DNA of 64,000 bases, from NCBI GenBank assembly GCA_019090455.1, contig JAHRWA010000043.1:1-64000 (forward strand), given 5' to 3'. Position numbers and translations under genes: made by a program. The notes beneath the pieces are model-generated. The model was not told the DNA's origin, made no database searches, and saw only the letters and a list, made by a program, of their open reading frames with translations. Position 1 is the stretch's first letter; each line of letters opens with the position of its first letter. This DNA is from Pseudomonadales bacterium (GTDB taxonomy: Bacteria > Pseudomonadota > Gammaproteobacteria > Pseudomonadales > DC-out160). Shown here piece after piece: positions 1 to 7,516 of the stretch.

Positions 1-2
1 AT

Positions 3-146
3 GAGCCAACCTGGGCTGACTTCTGGAAATCATTAGATGTGCAGTTCCATGATGACAGCGACAAGAAGAACATTAGTTCACTACCTGACATAATCCGAGG
101 GACATGCACTCTAAAAAAGGTAGATGATAGATTCGAGGAAATTTGA
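3..146 (+). CDS. C-terminal fragment of an ORF entering from the left edge
   Basis: An open frame enters at base 3 and ends at TGA 144-146. The readable part starts EPTWADFWKSLDVQFHDD and is hydrophilic and acidic. The last 16 or so codons are encoded by a copy of the interspersed repeat at 98-165, so the true C-terminus was probably replaced or extended when the repeat arrived. I do not recognise the family. It could also be non-coding, because only 47 codons are visible and the start lies outside the window. Confidence 0.3.
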   Translation, partial: EPTWADFWKSLDVQFHDDSDKKNISSLPDIIRGTCTLKKVDDRFEEI

Positions 147-165
147 TCCGAAGTAGGGCAGAGGA
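98..165 (+). repeat. Interspersed repeat family R, copy 1
   Basis: The core GGGACATGCACT is followed by CTAAAAAAGG, an AGATGATAGATTCGAGGAAA block and GAAGTAGGGCA. This copy is nearly identical over about 64 bp to the copy at 708-771. The family recurs only in the first 9 kb of the window. The GGGACATGCAC/GTGCCTGTCCC arms and a nearby Y1 transposase remnant suggest REP-type elements. Confidence 0.85.
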
Positions 166-178
166 ACTCGGCTAAGCA

Positions 179-252
179 AGGACAGGCACTCTAAAAAGGG
201 AAAACAAAAAAGCCAGGTTGAACGAAGCTGACAAAAAAGTGGTGCCTGTCCT
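179..252. repeat. Imperfect hairpin unit of family R with perfect 11-bp arms
   Basis: The arms AGGACAGGCAC (179-189) and GTGCCTGTCCT (242-252) are perfect inverted repeats enclosing an A-rich spacer. The left arm is followed by TCTAAAAAGG, as in the other copies. Paired arms of this kind are typical of REP/BIME elements mobilised by Y1 transposases; the assignment is by resemblance. Confidence 0.75.
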
Positions 253-377
253 CGTGATTGGTCTCAAGCTATTTTTAAGCCGAGTAAGCTCAACGGTACC
301 ACGACTAGTGGGCCGGCTACTGGTCATCATTTCCTTAATTAACCGCTTTTATTTTTTTTATCGCTATAAATATTCTC

Positions 378-689
378 TTACGCTGCCGCCGAAGGAGAAG
401 CTAATGCGTTTACGTTGTAGGTTTCTCCTTTTGCCAATACCGCCCATGCAATACGAGCGAGCTTATTGGCAAGGGCTACAACCACTCGACATTTGTGTTT
501 TGTTTTGAGCAATTTTTGCAACCATAAACTGAGTACATCGTCTTTACCTTCACACCAGTGCACCACTGCGCGAGCACCATGAATTAACTGTCTTCTCAAG
601 ACTTGATTGCCTCGTTTACTGATACCTGACATTCGAGAAACCTCGCCGCTGGCATGCTGCTTCGGTGTCAAGCCTATCCATGCAGCCAA
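378..689 (-). pseudogene. IS110-family transposase, C-terminal remnant
   Basis: The frame encodes about 103 residues beginning AAWIGLTPKQHASGEVSRMS, then GISKRGN and LIHGARAVVHW. This is the conserved C-terminal (Transposase_20) region of IS110-family recombinases. An intact IS110 transposase is about 340 aa with an N-terminal DEDD catalytic domain; here only the last third remains. The frame is preceded two codons upstream by an in-frame TAG, and repeat copy 708-771 lies immediately beyond. The element is therefore truncated and inactive. A complementary N-terminal IS110 remnant lies at 14286-14797. Confidence 0.85.
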
Positions 690-707
690 ATACTAGAACC
701 AAATACC

Positions 708-771
708 AGGGACATGCACTCTAAAAAAGGAAGATGATAGATTCGAGGAAAATTGATCAGAAGTAGGGCAG
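708..771 (+). repeat. Interspersed repeat family R, copy 2
   Basis: This copy has the same core and AGATGATAGATTCGAGGAAA block as copy 1 and differs from it at only a few bases. It abuts the broken upstream edge of the IS110 remnant, which suggests that repeat insertion or recombination removed the rest of that element. A degenerate half copy with AAGGACAGGAACT follows at 849-861. Confidence 0.85.
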
Positions 772-900
772 GAGCTTAGAGGAGGAGTGCGCTGAGGGGG
801 AAACATGCGCTAGCATGGAAATATTTTAAACAAGGAAGAATACCGTTTAAGGACAGGAACTGCTAAAAAGATAAATTCGAACCCCATAATCATAATCCAA

Positions 901-944
901 GGGACATGCACTATAGAAAAAGCGTTTTAAGCAGTGCCTGTCCC
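901..944. repeat. Family R hairpin copy upstream of the MFS gene
   Basis: GGGACATGCACT (901-912) pairs with AGTGCCTGTCCC (933-944) with one mismatch. The spacer contains AGCGTTTTAAGC, which also occurs in the copies at 6.1 and 7.3 kb. It ends about 140 bases before the MFS start codon. Confidence 0.8.
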
Positions 945-1087
945 CAACGTTGCTACCCAACGCCGCTAGCTTGTTGTCATGCCTACACCCCGGCTACCCC
1001 GGCTTGTGCAAACGAATTTCTTGCGTCATAGTGCTTCTTAATAAGAAAACACTATTAACAATAAAAACTACGTTGCGAGAAAGCGCT

Positions 1088-2410
1088 ATGCCAGGTGATA
1101 ACCCCAGTAATCCCGTCTCTCCACCAGGGCCGACTGCAACAAATTCATACACCACACCCAAGTCCCGTTACTACGCCCTGGGCCTGCTTACCGTTGTCTA
1201 CAGCTTCAACTTTATCGACCGTCAATTGCTGGCCATATTACAGGAGTCGATCAAGCTGGATCTGCAACTCAGTGACGGCCAACTGGGCCTGTTAACCGGC
1301 TTCGCATTTGCGGTATTTTATGTAACCGCCGGTATACCGATAGCACGTTGGGCCGACAAATCCAACCGCCGCAACATCGTAGCCGGCGCGGTGTTTATCT
1401 GGAGTTTTATGACGGCACTGAGCGGCCTGGCACAAAATTACGTACAGCTTCTTTTGGCGAGAATAGGCGTAGGCATTGGAGAAGCGGGAGGCAGCCCGCC
1501 GTCACACTCCATTATTTCCGATATTTTTCCGGCGGAGCGCCGCGCCAGCGCACTCGGATTTTATTCCATAGGCGTCAACTTCGGTATCTTGTTCGGCTTT
1601 TTGTTTGGCGGTTGGCTGAATGAGTATTTTGGTTGGCGTGTAGCATTCATGGTGGTGGGGGTTCCCGGGATCATATTGGCCATTTTAGTGCGCGCCACAC
1701 TGGCCGAACCAATACGCGGAATGTCAGAACAGCGCCAGGTCTCAAACCAGGCGGTGCCCTTTGGCGATGTTTTGCGCCTGTTATGGAGTAGACGTTCATT
1801 TCGGCACATGGCTCTGGGCGCAGCATTGAATGCTTTTTCCGGCTACAGTATTAGCAGCTGGACAGCCTCTTTCATGATTCGCAGCCACGGCATGACAACG
1901 GGCGAGCTGGGTACCTGGCTGGCATTAATTATCGGCCTTTGCGGTGCAATAGGTGTTTTTGGAGGCGCCATTCTTGCGGATAAACTCGCCGCTAGGGACA
2001 AACGCTGGTATGTCTGGCTGTCCGCGCTGGTGGGCTTTATTTGCGTGCCCTTTATGGTCGCGGTCTATCTTGTCGGCAACCCCTACATGGCACTCTCGCT
2101 ATCTGTGGTTCCCGGTCTGCTGCACAATGTGTACCTGGGAATTACCATTGCCACCACCCACGGCCTGGTGGGCGTGCGCATGCGTGCCGTATCATCGGCA
2201 ATTTTCTTTTTTATTCTCAATATTATCGGCCTCGGTATGGGGCCCTGGGCAGTGGGTATGCTAAGCGACTACCTCGCTCCCACTCTGGGCAACGACTCTC
2301 TGCGCTACGCTATGTTATATCTCATCCCTGTCGTCATGTTCTGGTCGTCCTGTCATTTTTATATGGCCGGGAAAACCCTGCGCGAAGAATTGGAGGCCGC
2401 ACCTGATTAG
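1088..2410 (+). CDS. MFS transporter (spinster-like)
   Basis: A 440-residue major facilitator superfamily permease of the inner membrane with about 12 hydrophobic segments. The N-terminal half carries YSFNFIDRQLLAILQESIK in helix 1, the loop motif ARWADKSNRRNIV, and ARIGVGIGEAGGSP in helices 4-5. This set is typical of spinster/Spns-like transporters found in catabolic and lipid-related loci; the substrate cannot be read. I chose ATG 1088 because the upstream extension to 950 lies partly in repeat-adjacent DNA and is not MFS-like. The gene is visibly richer in G+C (about 55-60% in several 60-base stretches) than its neighbours. It is bracketed by repeat copies at 901-944 and 2493-2547, which fits acquisition by transfer. 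No operon partner is adjacent. Confidence 0.9.
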   Translation: MPGDNPSNPVSPPGPTATNSYTTPKSRYYALGLLTVVYSFNFIDRQLLAILQESIKLDLQLSDGQLGLLTGFAFAVFYVTAGIPIARWADKSNRRNIVAGAVFIWSFMTALSGLAQNYVQLLLARIGVGIGEAGGSPPSHSIISDIFPAERRASALGFYSIGVNFGILFGFLFGGWLNEYFGWRVAFMVVGVPGIILAILVRATLAEPIRGMSEQRQVSNQAVPFGDVLRLLWSRRSFRHMALGAALNAFSGYSISSWTASFMIRSHGMTTGELGTWLALIIGLCGAIGVFGGAILADKLAARDKRWYVWLSALVGFICVPFMVAVYLVGNPYMALSLSVVPGLLHNVYLGITIATTHGLVGVRMRAVSSAIFFFILNIIGLGMGPWAVGMLSDYLAPTLGNDSLRYAMLYLIPVVMFWSSCHFYMAGKTLREELEAAPD

Positions 2411-2492
2411 ATCTGCGCACGCCATCTGGACTTTAATTTGACCTTCGATTTTCTAAAGAGATTTTTTGGGGATCACTACGAGATAAAAACTC

Positions 2493-2547
2493 CAGGGACA
2501 TGCACTATAAAAAAGAAGATGAAAGATCCGAGAAAAAATAAATTAGG
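2493..2547 (+). repeat. Interspersed repeat family R, copy downstream of the MFS gene
   Basis: CCAGGGACATGCACTATAAA is followed by AAGAAGATGAAAGATCCGAG and an A-rich tail. It matches copies 1 and 2 in order but is more diverged. With 901-944 it brackets the MFS gene. Confidence 0.75.
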
Positions 2548-2731
2548 AAATAAAAACTTAGCCAGTATTGGCTCGCTCTTTTCTTCTCCGCGTTTTCCAA
2601 ACCGGCTACGATAGATGTTTTCAAACTCTGTTGCGTTGCGCGATTAAAATCCCAAGGAGATGCATTACTTAAAAAGCGGTCGTCTGCAGTTAGGGGCTAT
2701 ATTAAGTGTCTGTCCAATTCTCTATCAACTT

Positions 2732-3022
2732 TTAAGTGTGACGCTTTATATCGCGGTAAAAATTCTCGTGAGAACCAAGAGCCATCAACTCAAGAGTCAG
2801 GGCCCCGTCATTAAAGTTATATCCCAACAGTGTGAGTTGCTTATTCATTTTAAATTTATGCACGCGTAAAAATGCCAAATCTCCTTTTTTTTGTTCCCCA
2901 AGATCTGGATTTTCCATTAAACCTCGAACTGCGAGATCAAGTTCTTTTTTTTGGTTTGGCTTTAGTTTTTTTACTGCCTTCTTGAATGTAGGGGTTTGTA
3001 ATACAGTTGTTGCTTTAGCCAA
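2732..3022 (-). CDS. RelE/ParE-family toxin of a type II toxin-antitoxin system
   Basis: A 96-residue protein containing PTFKKAVKKLKPNQKKELD, GEQKKGDLAFLRVHKF and the C-terminal LMALGSHENFYRDIKR. These are typical of a RelE/ParE-fold toxin subfamily that ends in GSHENFYRDLKR-like sequence. Members usually cleave mRNA or poison gyrase; which applies cannot be read here. The start is inferred as TTG 3022, because GGAGG lies 9 bases upstream and this start overlaps the antitoxin stop by 8 bases. That is the usual translational coupling of such pairs; a longer frame up to 3085 has no ribosome binding site. The gene follows the antitoxin directly and lies in the repeat-rich accessory zone. Confidence 0.85.
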   Translation of the reverse strand: MAKATTVLQTPTFKKAVKKLKPNQKKELDLAVRGLMENPDLGEQKKGDLAFLRVHKFKMNKQLTLLGYNFNDGALTLELMALGSHENFYRDIKRHT

Positions 3023-3236
3023 AGTTGTAATCCTCCAAGTCTCCGGCTTTATGTTCAGCTTCAGCAATAATAGCTTGCCTAACAAACTCGTAGGGTAAGT
3101 CAGGGTTATCTTCCATTATCTTGCCAATCTTTGCCCAGTGCTCAATCTGTTTGGGAGGTGTCCGGTGAAGTGCTTTGGCCATAATTGTAGCTTTATCAAC
3201 GAGTTCTTGGTCCAATCGTATACTTGTTGTAGCCAT
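3015..3236 (-). CDS. ParD-like antitoxin
   Basis: A 73-residue protein starting MATTSIRLDQELVDKATIMA, a ribbon-helix-helix-type N-terminus. It continues with RTPPKQIEHWAKIGKIMEDN and PDLPYEFVRQAI, as in ParD-like antitoxins paired with RelE/ParE toxins. The N-terminal part should bind the operon's own promoter and the C-terminal part should wrap the toxin; this is family knowledge. ATG 3236 is preceded by GAGGATATACA. The frame extends upstream to 3494 without a stop, but that extension has no homology-like features. The operon order is antitoxin then toxin, with an 8-base overlap. Confidence 0.85.
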   Translation of the reverse strand: MATTSIRLDQELVDKATIMAKALHRTPPKQIEHWAKIGKIMEDNPDLPYEFVRQAIIAEAEHKAGDLEDYNFG

Positions 3237-3365
3237 TGTATATCCTCGAAGTGGTGAGTATATATGATTGTAGCAATGTACCACTAATGAGGCAATTTGT
3301 AATAAGTTGCAGCTGATTGGGATAATCAAAAACATCGGTCTTTTTGTGTGTGAGATCGATACTAA

Positions 3366-3402
3366 GAGTGCCTGTCCGAGATTAATAAGGGTGCCTGTCC
3401 CC
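3366..3402. repeat. Two tandem half copies of family R
   Basis: GTGCCTGTCC occurs at 3368-3377 and again at 3391-3400, separated by GAGATTAATAAGG. Both correspond to the right arm of the family R hairpin without a left arm. They lie upstream of the toxin-antitoxin operon. Confidence 0.65.
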
Positions 3403-3666
3403 AACGCTGTTCTTAATAAGGGAGGCTGTTGAACCCTGCTGCCGTCAGTGCTTACAAATCCGTGTTCCATTGTATTCAGTCCTAAGGAAAGCATTACGAT
3501 TGATCATATGATCTTGCAAAAGCATATTATAGCAGCTGTGCTCCCCCCCCCTTGGCCTATTCCCGCGAAATCGCTCACTACTAGACCAGCGAACGAATCT
3601 CTGCGATTTCTGACATGTGGATTAAAGTCCTTATCCTCTGGTAGGGACACAATCAGTAAGGAAATC

Positions 3667-3733
3667 CCAGGGAAATGCACTATAGAAAAAGAAGGTGAAA
3701 GGTCCGAGGAAAATTAATCCGAAGGAGGGCAGG
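3667..3733 (+). repeat. Interspersed repeat family R, copy beside the Y1 transposase remnant
   Basis: CCAGGGAAATGCACTATAGA leads into AAAGAAGGTGAAAGGTCCGA, GGAAAATTAATCCGAAG and GAGGGCAGGGCAG. It overlaps the 3' end of the transposase remnant, as expected if this transposase mobilises the family. Confidence 0.8.
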
Positions 3734-3884
3734 GCAGAGCAGGGGGCTCATTCGCACACCAGCGTTGGATGACGATATGCATGTGATTGGACATGATTGC
3801 GTAGGAGCAAATATCGATTGCAAGCAACGATGAGAGTATACGCAACCTGTCCTCAATGTTGTTTGTTGGACAACTGCAGGTAAA
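3714..3884 (-). pseudogene. REP-associated (IS200-like, Y1) transposase remnant
   Basis: The minus strand encodes TNNIEDRLRILSSLLAID followed by ICSYAIMSNHMHIVIQRW. This is the hallmark around the HUH catalytic pair (NHMH) of Y1 transposases of the REP-associated tyrosine transposase group. Only about 50 residues remain of a family that is usually 150-300 aa. The N-terminus is cut by an in-frame stop at 3885-3887, and the catalytic tyrosine helix is missing because the frame runs into the family R repeat and stops. The palindrome-like GAGGACAGGTTGCG inside it recalls the repeat arm. It is an inactive remnant, but it identifies the probable mover of the surrounding repeats. Confidence 0.75.
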
Positions 3885-3946
3885 TTAATCGGTCAACCGA
3901 AACTTCATTCATTCTTTGACCTGGAAATCCCAAATTAGCCGGCAAT

Positions 3947-4888
3947 CTAAGGTTCAAAAATAAGCTCTGAATATTGCCAGCAACCTGGAGTGGAAAAGTT
4001 GCCAGCAGCGCAGGACGCATCTCGAGTGTAACTGGTCCATGCGGAATGGCCACCCCAACACTTTACGCCGTCATCATCCAATGCGCATAAAAAGTCGCTG
4101 CCAACGGAAACTTGAGAAGGGTTACTGAAGGATGGTTTTGGTCTATCAGAAACCGTGCCACCTTGACCAGACCAGCACTCAATACTGATACCGATGATGG
4201 CGCACATATCCCAATGCTCCCCAGCTGCGACATAGGTTGATCCGGTAAAGTCACTTGGCTTACCTTGGCTGCAACAAGAGTCGGGATCACCTTCGCTGTA
4301 CACCCCACCGCTATGAAGAACGACATAGCGATCTGTACCCACAGAAAGTTGGCTAGGGTTAGTTACGCTGGGTTGCGTCCAAGGTGAACCGCCGGTCCAG
4401 TCAAAACTACTACCCCAACAAACCACGCCAGTATCATCTATAGCACAAGCGCTGAATCCGCCTGTTTCCACCTCCGTGGGGTTGATGAGAGTGGGGACAG
4501 TATTTTGACTAAAAGTATTTGCGCCCCAACAACTCACTCCGTTGTCGTCCAAAGCGCAAGTATGATCTCGACCCGCAGACACATGCGTAGGATTAGTTAA
4601 ACTAGGTACCGTACTTTGTCCGTCAGTGTCGCTCCCCCAACATTCAACGCCTGCGGTGGTAAGAGCACAAGTGTGGTTATTGCCTGAAGAAACTAGGGAG
4701 GCGTCAGCCAGACTACTGGGCACGTTGATCTGCCCATCGGTATTTTCTCCACTACAATAAACGTTGCCTTGTTGCGTCACTGCACAAACATGCCCTCCAC
4801 CTGCGGATATTTGAGTTGGATTATCACAGCCGCTTAGGAACGTGCTGACGGCGAGTGTCGCTATTGTCAGTAAACTTTTATAACACAT
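3947..4888 (-). CDS. RCC1-repeat lipoprotein
   Basis: A 313-residue exported protein. The N-terminus MCYKSLLTIATLAVSTFLSG is followed by Cys, giving a lipobox (FLSGC), so it is probably lipid-anchored. The mature part holds about seven RCC1-like blades of 36-40 residues, with the recurring pattern HTCALDDNGVSCWG, then DGQSTVP and LTNPTHVSAG. Many blades have two cysteines that could form disulfides in the periplasm or outside the cell. RCC1 propellers in bacteria (BLIP-II-like) act as binding platforms; no ligand can be named. The start ATG 4888 has AAGGGG seven bases upstream. It appears monocistronic. The fifth blade has lost both the CAL and the CWG cysteines. Confidence 0.85.
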   Translation of the reverse strand: MCYKSLLTIATLAVSTFLSGCDNPTQISAGGGHVCAVTQQGNVYCSGENTDGQINVPSSLADASLVSSGNNHTCALTTAGVECWGSDTDGQSTVPSLTNPTHVSAGRDHTCALDDNGVSCWGANTFSQNTVPTLINPTEVETGGFSACAIDDTGVVCWGSSFDWTGGSPWTQPSVTNPSQLSVGTDRYVVLHSGGVYSEGDPDSCCSQGKPSDFTGSTYVAAGEHWDMCAIIGISIECWSGQGGTVSDRPKPSFSNPSQVSVGSDFLCALDDDGVKCWGGHSAWTSYTRDASCAAGNFSTPGCWQYSELIFEP

Positions 4889-5521
4889 TTTATTCCCCTT
4901 TTTGATTTATCAATAGGATTGGCGTTCTATGGTGTCGACAAGTTATTTAGAAATACTCTCTATATGTCAGTGTGAAGTTCTCAAATATTGGGACTCGTGG
5001 AACTTCGCCTTTTAAATGACAGTATTCAGAATTTACCGTTTCAAATCTAACACAGTTGGTGTATTCATGAACTCATTAAAAAAGCCAACACGCTCCAAAG
5101 GAAATCATTCTTAAGTGTGTTCGCTGATATTGCACGTATTCAGGAAACAACCGAAACATTGAAGAAATGATATCAGAACGAAATACCGTTTTAGAGAATA
5201 GCATAGTGAATCGAAGGGCGGCTCTCTATCTTTAGAAATTAGAAGGGGGGTTTCACAAAAATAGAGATAAAATCGAGCTAGATCACATTCTTCAGGCAAG
5301 CGGAATTTATTTCAAAGGAAAAATGAAAAATGAAAAAGGGAATAATAATTCAGCTATTAAGGTGAGAATATATTTACTGGGTAGGATCAAACACATTGGA
5401 AGGCTGTGAATTAGGATTTTGTGTAAGCTGTCCTATTTTTTTGCAAAAAAACTGCAATAGACAGTCATCTCACCGATATTCATTACAGTGGCGTTATATT
5501 CGGTAGCGTGAAGGGGAATCC
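4889..5521. other. Intergenic region without a recognisable gene
   Basis: About 630 bases of low G+C separate the RCC1 lipoprotein from the CYTH gene. Several short frames exist on both strands, for example around 5111-5299 on the minus strand. None has a ribosome binding site with a recognisable product. The left part should contain the promoter of the divergent lipoprotein gene. Confidence 0.5.
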
Positions 5522-5992
5522 GTGGCACAAGAAATAGAAAGAAAGTTTTTGATTGACCTCGTTGAATTAGGCTCCCTCGAGGGTGGAGTCACTATTAAAC
5601 AAGGGTATATCTCTACATCAGATAAAACGGTTGTTCGAGCGAGAATTGCCGGTGAGCAAGCATTTCTTACTATCAAAGGCGAAAACAAAGGTGTAACTCG
5701 CTCTGAATTCGAGTATGAAATACCAGTTAGCGATGCTGAGCAAATAATATCAGAACTCTGTAACGGGCCTGTAGTTGAAAAAACAAGATATTTGGTAGTT
5801 CACTCCGGTCATACCTGGGAAGTTGATATTTTCCTTGGAGACAATGAGGGTTTGGTTGTAGCTGAAATTGAGTTAACAAGTGAGGGTGAAAGTTTTGAAA
5901 TTCCACATTGGGTTACTGTTGAAGTTAGTGGTGATGCAAAGTATTACAATTCTAGTCTATTAGATAACCCGTTTAAAAGATGGCAAAAATAA
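5522..5992 (+). CDS. CYTH domain protein (triphosphate tunnel metalloenzyme)
   Basis: A 156-residue single-domain protein. The diagnostic ExExK signature appears as QEIERKFLI at the N-terminus. RARIAGEQAFLTIKGENKG and EFEYEIPVSDA supply the tunnel strands with alternating charged residues, and EVDIFLGDNEGLVVAEIEL completes the fold. Members hydrolyse inorganic triphosphate or thiamine triphosphate with Mg2+ or Mn2+, or act as class IV adenylate cyclases. The stand-alone bacterial form is most often a tripolyphosphatase, so that is inferred here. The start is GTG 5522, with AAGGGGA about five bases upstream; no ATG is available. The gene is isolated, with a family R repeat about 60 bases downstream. 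Confidence 0.88.
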   Translation: MAQEIERKFLIDLVELGSLEGGVTIKQGYISTSDKTVVRARIAGEQAFLTIKGENKGVTRSEFEYEIPVSDAEQIISELCNGPVVEKTRYLVVHSGHTWEVDIFLGDNEGLVVAEIELTSEGESFEIPHWVTVEVSGDAKYYNSSLLDNPFKRWQK

Positions 5993-6054
5993 TATAAAAA
6001 TGCATGTTGCAGGAGCCAACTTACACTGGCTTCAGTTGTGCGCAGAGTATAAGT

Positions 6055-6130
6055 ACCAGGGATATGTGCTATCGAAAAAGAAGATGAAAGATCAGAAGAA
6101 GATTAATTCGGCGTTTTAAGCAGTGCCTGA
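6055..6130. repeat. Interspersed repeat family R, diverged hairpin copy
   Basis: CAGGGATATGTGCTATCGAA leads into AAAGAAGATGAAAGATC, and the copy ends with GCGTTTTAAGCAGTGCCTGA. Both arms and the GCGTTTTAAGC spacer are recognisable. It lies immediately downstream of the MOSC-DUF1415 gene and may act as its 3' end structure. Confidence 0.7.
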
Positions 6131-6136
6131 GGCTCT

Positions 6137-7147
6137 TCATTGGTCAGTGCCAACATTTTCAGTGCAGCCTTCCAACAAGTTTTTCATTTTCGTTATCCCC
6201 AATTCATTTAACAACTTGATATTACGCTCCGGTATTAATTCTGAATCAGGGTAGTTCTCTAGAGCTGTCTCAAGACTGCCTTCACGCAGAATATGCACAC
6301 TAGGATAAGGTGATCGATTACTGTAATTCTCTACGTCACTAACTTGCGTTCCGCCAAACTGATACTTTGGATGGAAGCTAGCAAGTTGAAATACACCTTC
6401 CAAATTATTTTTTACTAGAGCCTCATTGGCATGATAGAGAAATTCGTTATAATCTAAAAAATCCTCAAGTACTTTAGGATGGATTAACACTGTGGTTTCG
6501 ACGGCGCTGTCTTTCAGTAATAGCTCAAATTCCTTATCCAAATCCTTTAGCAATTCACTTTCTGAAATCGCTTCAGATACGCTAAAGCGAATTCGATTCT
6601 TCATCAGTTCTTGCTTTGCAAACGGACAAAGATTTAATCCGATGACAACGGTTTGAATCCAGTGTTGAGTTGACTCTATTATAGATTGAGTGGCTGGCGT
6701 ATTCTCAAACCTATCACCAACAGAAATTGTCCCATCCGATACGACATCGACTCGTAAACCTCCTCTTGATATGAATGCTTTAACCACTGCGGCCTGACTC
6801 ATGTTGTCTGAGGTGAGGCGTTGTCCTAGTGTGGTGCAGGGCTCGCATAGTTCAACACCTAGCAAGGTCACTTCTCCTACTCTAAACTCTTTACCCACTA
6901 GCTCGTTTAGATTAATCCCTTTGGTAATAATGTTGCGACGTGTGTCTGCTAGATCGATGGATTCGTTGTACTCTTCGTTGTATCTCTGAATTTGTTCGGA
7001 TTCGATTAACGTTAAGTTTTGACCTGGGTATTCATTTTTGCCGAAGTATCTATCCCCGACGACGCCGGCATTGGCAACCACTTCGAATGTATCAACGCTG
7101 CGTTGATCTTTTCCAATTTCGCCAGCCATATACAAAGCTATGATCAT
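6137..7147 (-). CDS. MOSC domain fused to DUF1415
   Basis: A roughly 336-residue fusion. Residues 1-140 form a MOSC domain: an N-terminal NAGVVGDRYFG, then PGQNLTLIE, TRRNIITKGINLNELVGK and the conserved cysteine region ELCEPCTTLGQRL. MOSC domains bind sulfur or molybdenum cofactor and act in sulfur transfer or N-hydroxylated compound reduction. Residues 155-330 form DUF1415: QTVVIGLNLCPFAKQEL, VLIHPKVLEDFLDYNEF, FQLASFHPKYQFGGTQ and NRSPYPSVHILRE. DUF1415 is usually a separate small protein of unknown function. The start is uncertain: ATG 7147 precedes the first domain-like residues, ATG 7126 is also possible, and the frame extends to 7255 through a proline/threonine-rich stretch. No operon partner is adjacent; repeats flank both sides. 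Confidence 0.82.
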   Translation of the reverse strand: MIIALYMAGEIGKDQRSVDTFEVVANAGVVGDRYFGKNEYPGQNLTLIESEQIQRYNEEYNESIDLADTRRNIITKGINLNELVGKEFRVGEVTLLGVELCEPCTTLGQRLTSDNMSQAAVVKAFISRGGLRVDVVSDGTISVGDRFENTPATQSIIESTQHWIQTVVIGLNLCPFAKQELMKNRIRFSVSEAISESELLKDLDKEFELLLKDSAVETTVLIHPKVLEDFLDYNEFLYHANEALVKNNLEGVFQLASFHPKYQFGGTQVSDVENYSNRSPYPSVHILREGSLETALENYPDSELIPERNIKLLNELGITKMKNLLEGCTENVGTDQ

Positions 7148-7314
7148 ATCAGTATCTACTTGTGGTGTTGGTATTGGTGTTGGTGGGTTCAAGTTTTTTT
7201 GATAGGGGGTGAAATAGCATAAGGTTTTAATCTTAAAAACGGTTGTTCCAACCACTACTCAGGATAGCATGCCTCTATTCTTAAAGATAAAGATAGAAAG
7301 ATAATACTAAGACC

Positions 7315-7363
7315 AGGGACATGCGCTGCCTAAAAGGCGGCGTTTTAAGCAGTGCCTGTCCCC
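7315..7363. repeat. Family R hairpin copy
   Basis: GGGACATGCGCT (7316-7327) and AGTGCCTGTCCC (7351-7362) are arms around CCTAAAAGGCGGCGTTTTAAG. It lies between the divergent MOSC-DUF1415 and acyl-CoA dehydrogenase genes, so it falls in or near their promoters. Confidence 0.8.
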
Positions 7364-7516
7364 AAAGTGCTAACACTAACGAATCAGTGGGTTTAATTTT
7401 TCTAGCAGAATTCGAACTGGTATTTCATTTAGTGAAATCCTATGATAAACATCGCTTACTACGCACGGACGTAGAACAGTGTAAGGGCACACCATTTTTA
7501 CAAGGAGGTTTCGACT

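Noticed and set aside
218-508. Plus-strand open frame at the left end
   Set aside because: It overlaps the IS110 remnant on the opposite strand and spans a family R arm; its translation has no protein-like pattern.
2660-2869. Plus-strand frame over the toxin 3' end
   Set aside because: It is antisense to the RelE/ParE toxin and lacks protein-like features.
5111-5299. Minus-strand 62-codon frame as a gene
   Set aside because: No ribosome binding site, Cys/Phe-rich nonsense-like composition, in A+T-rich intergenic DNA.
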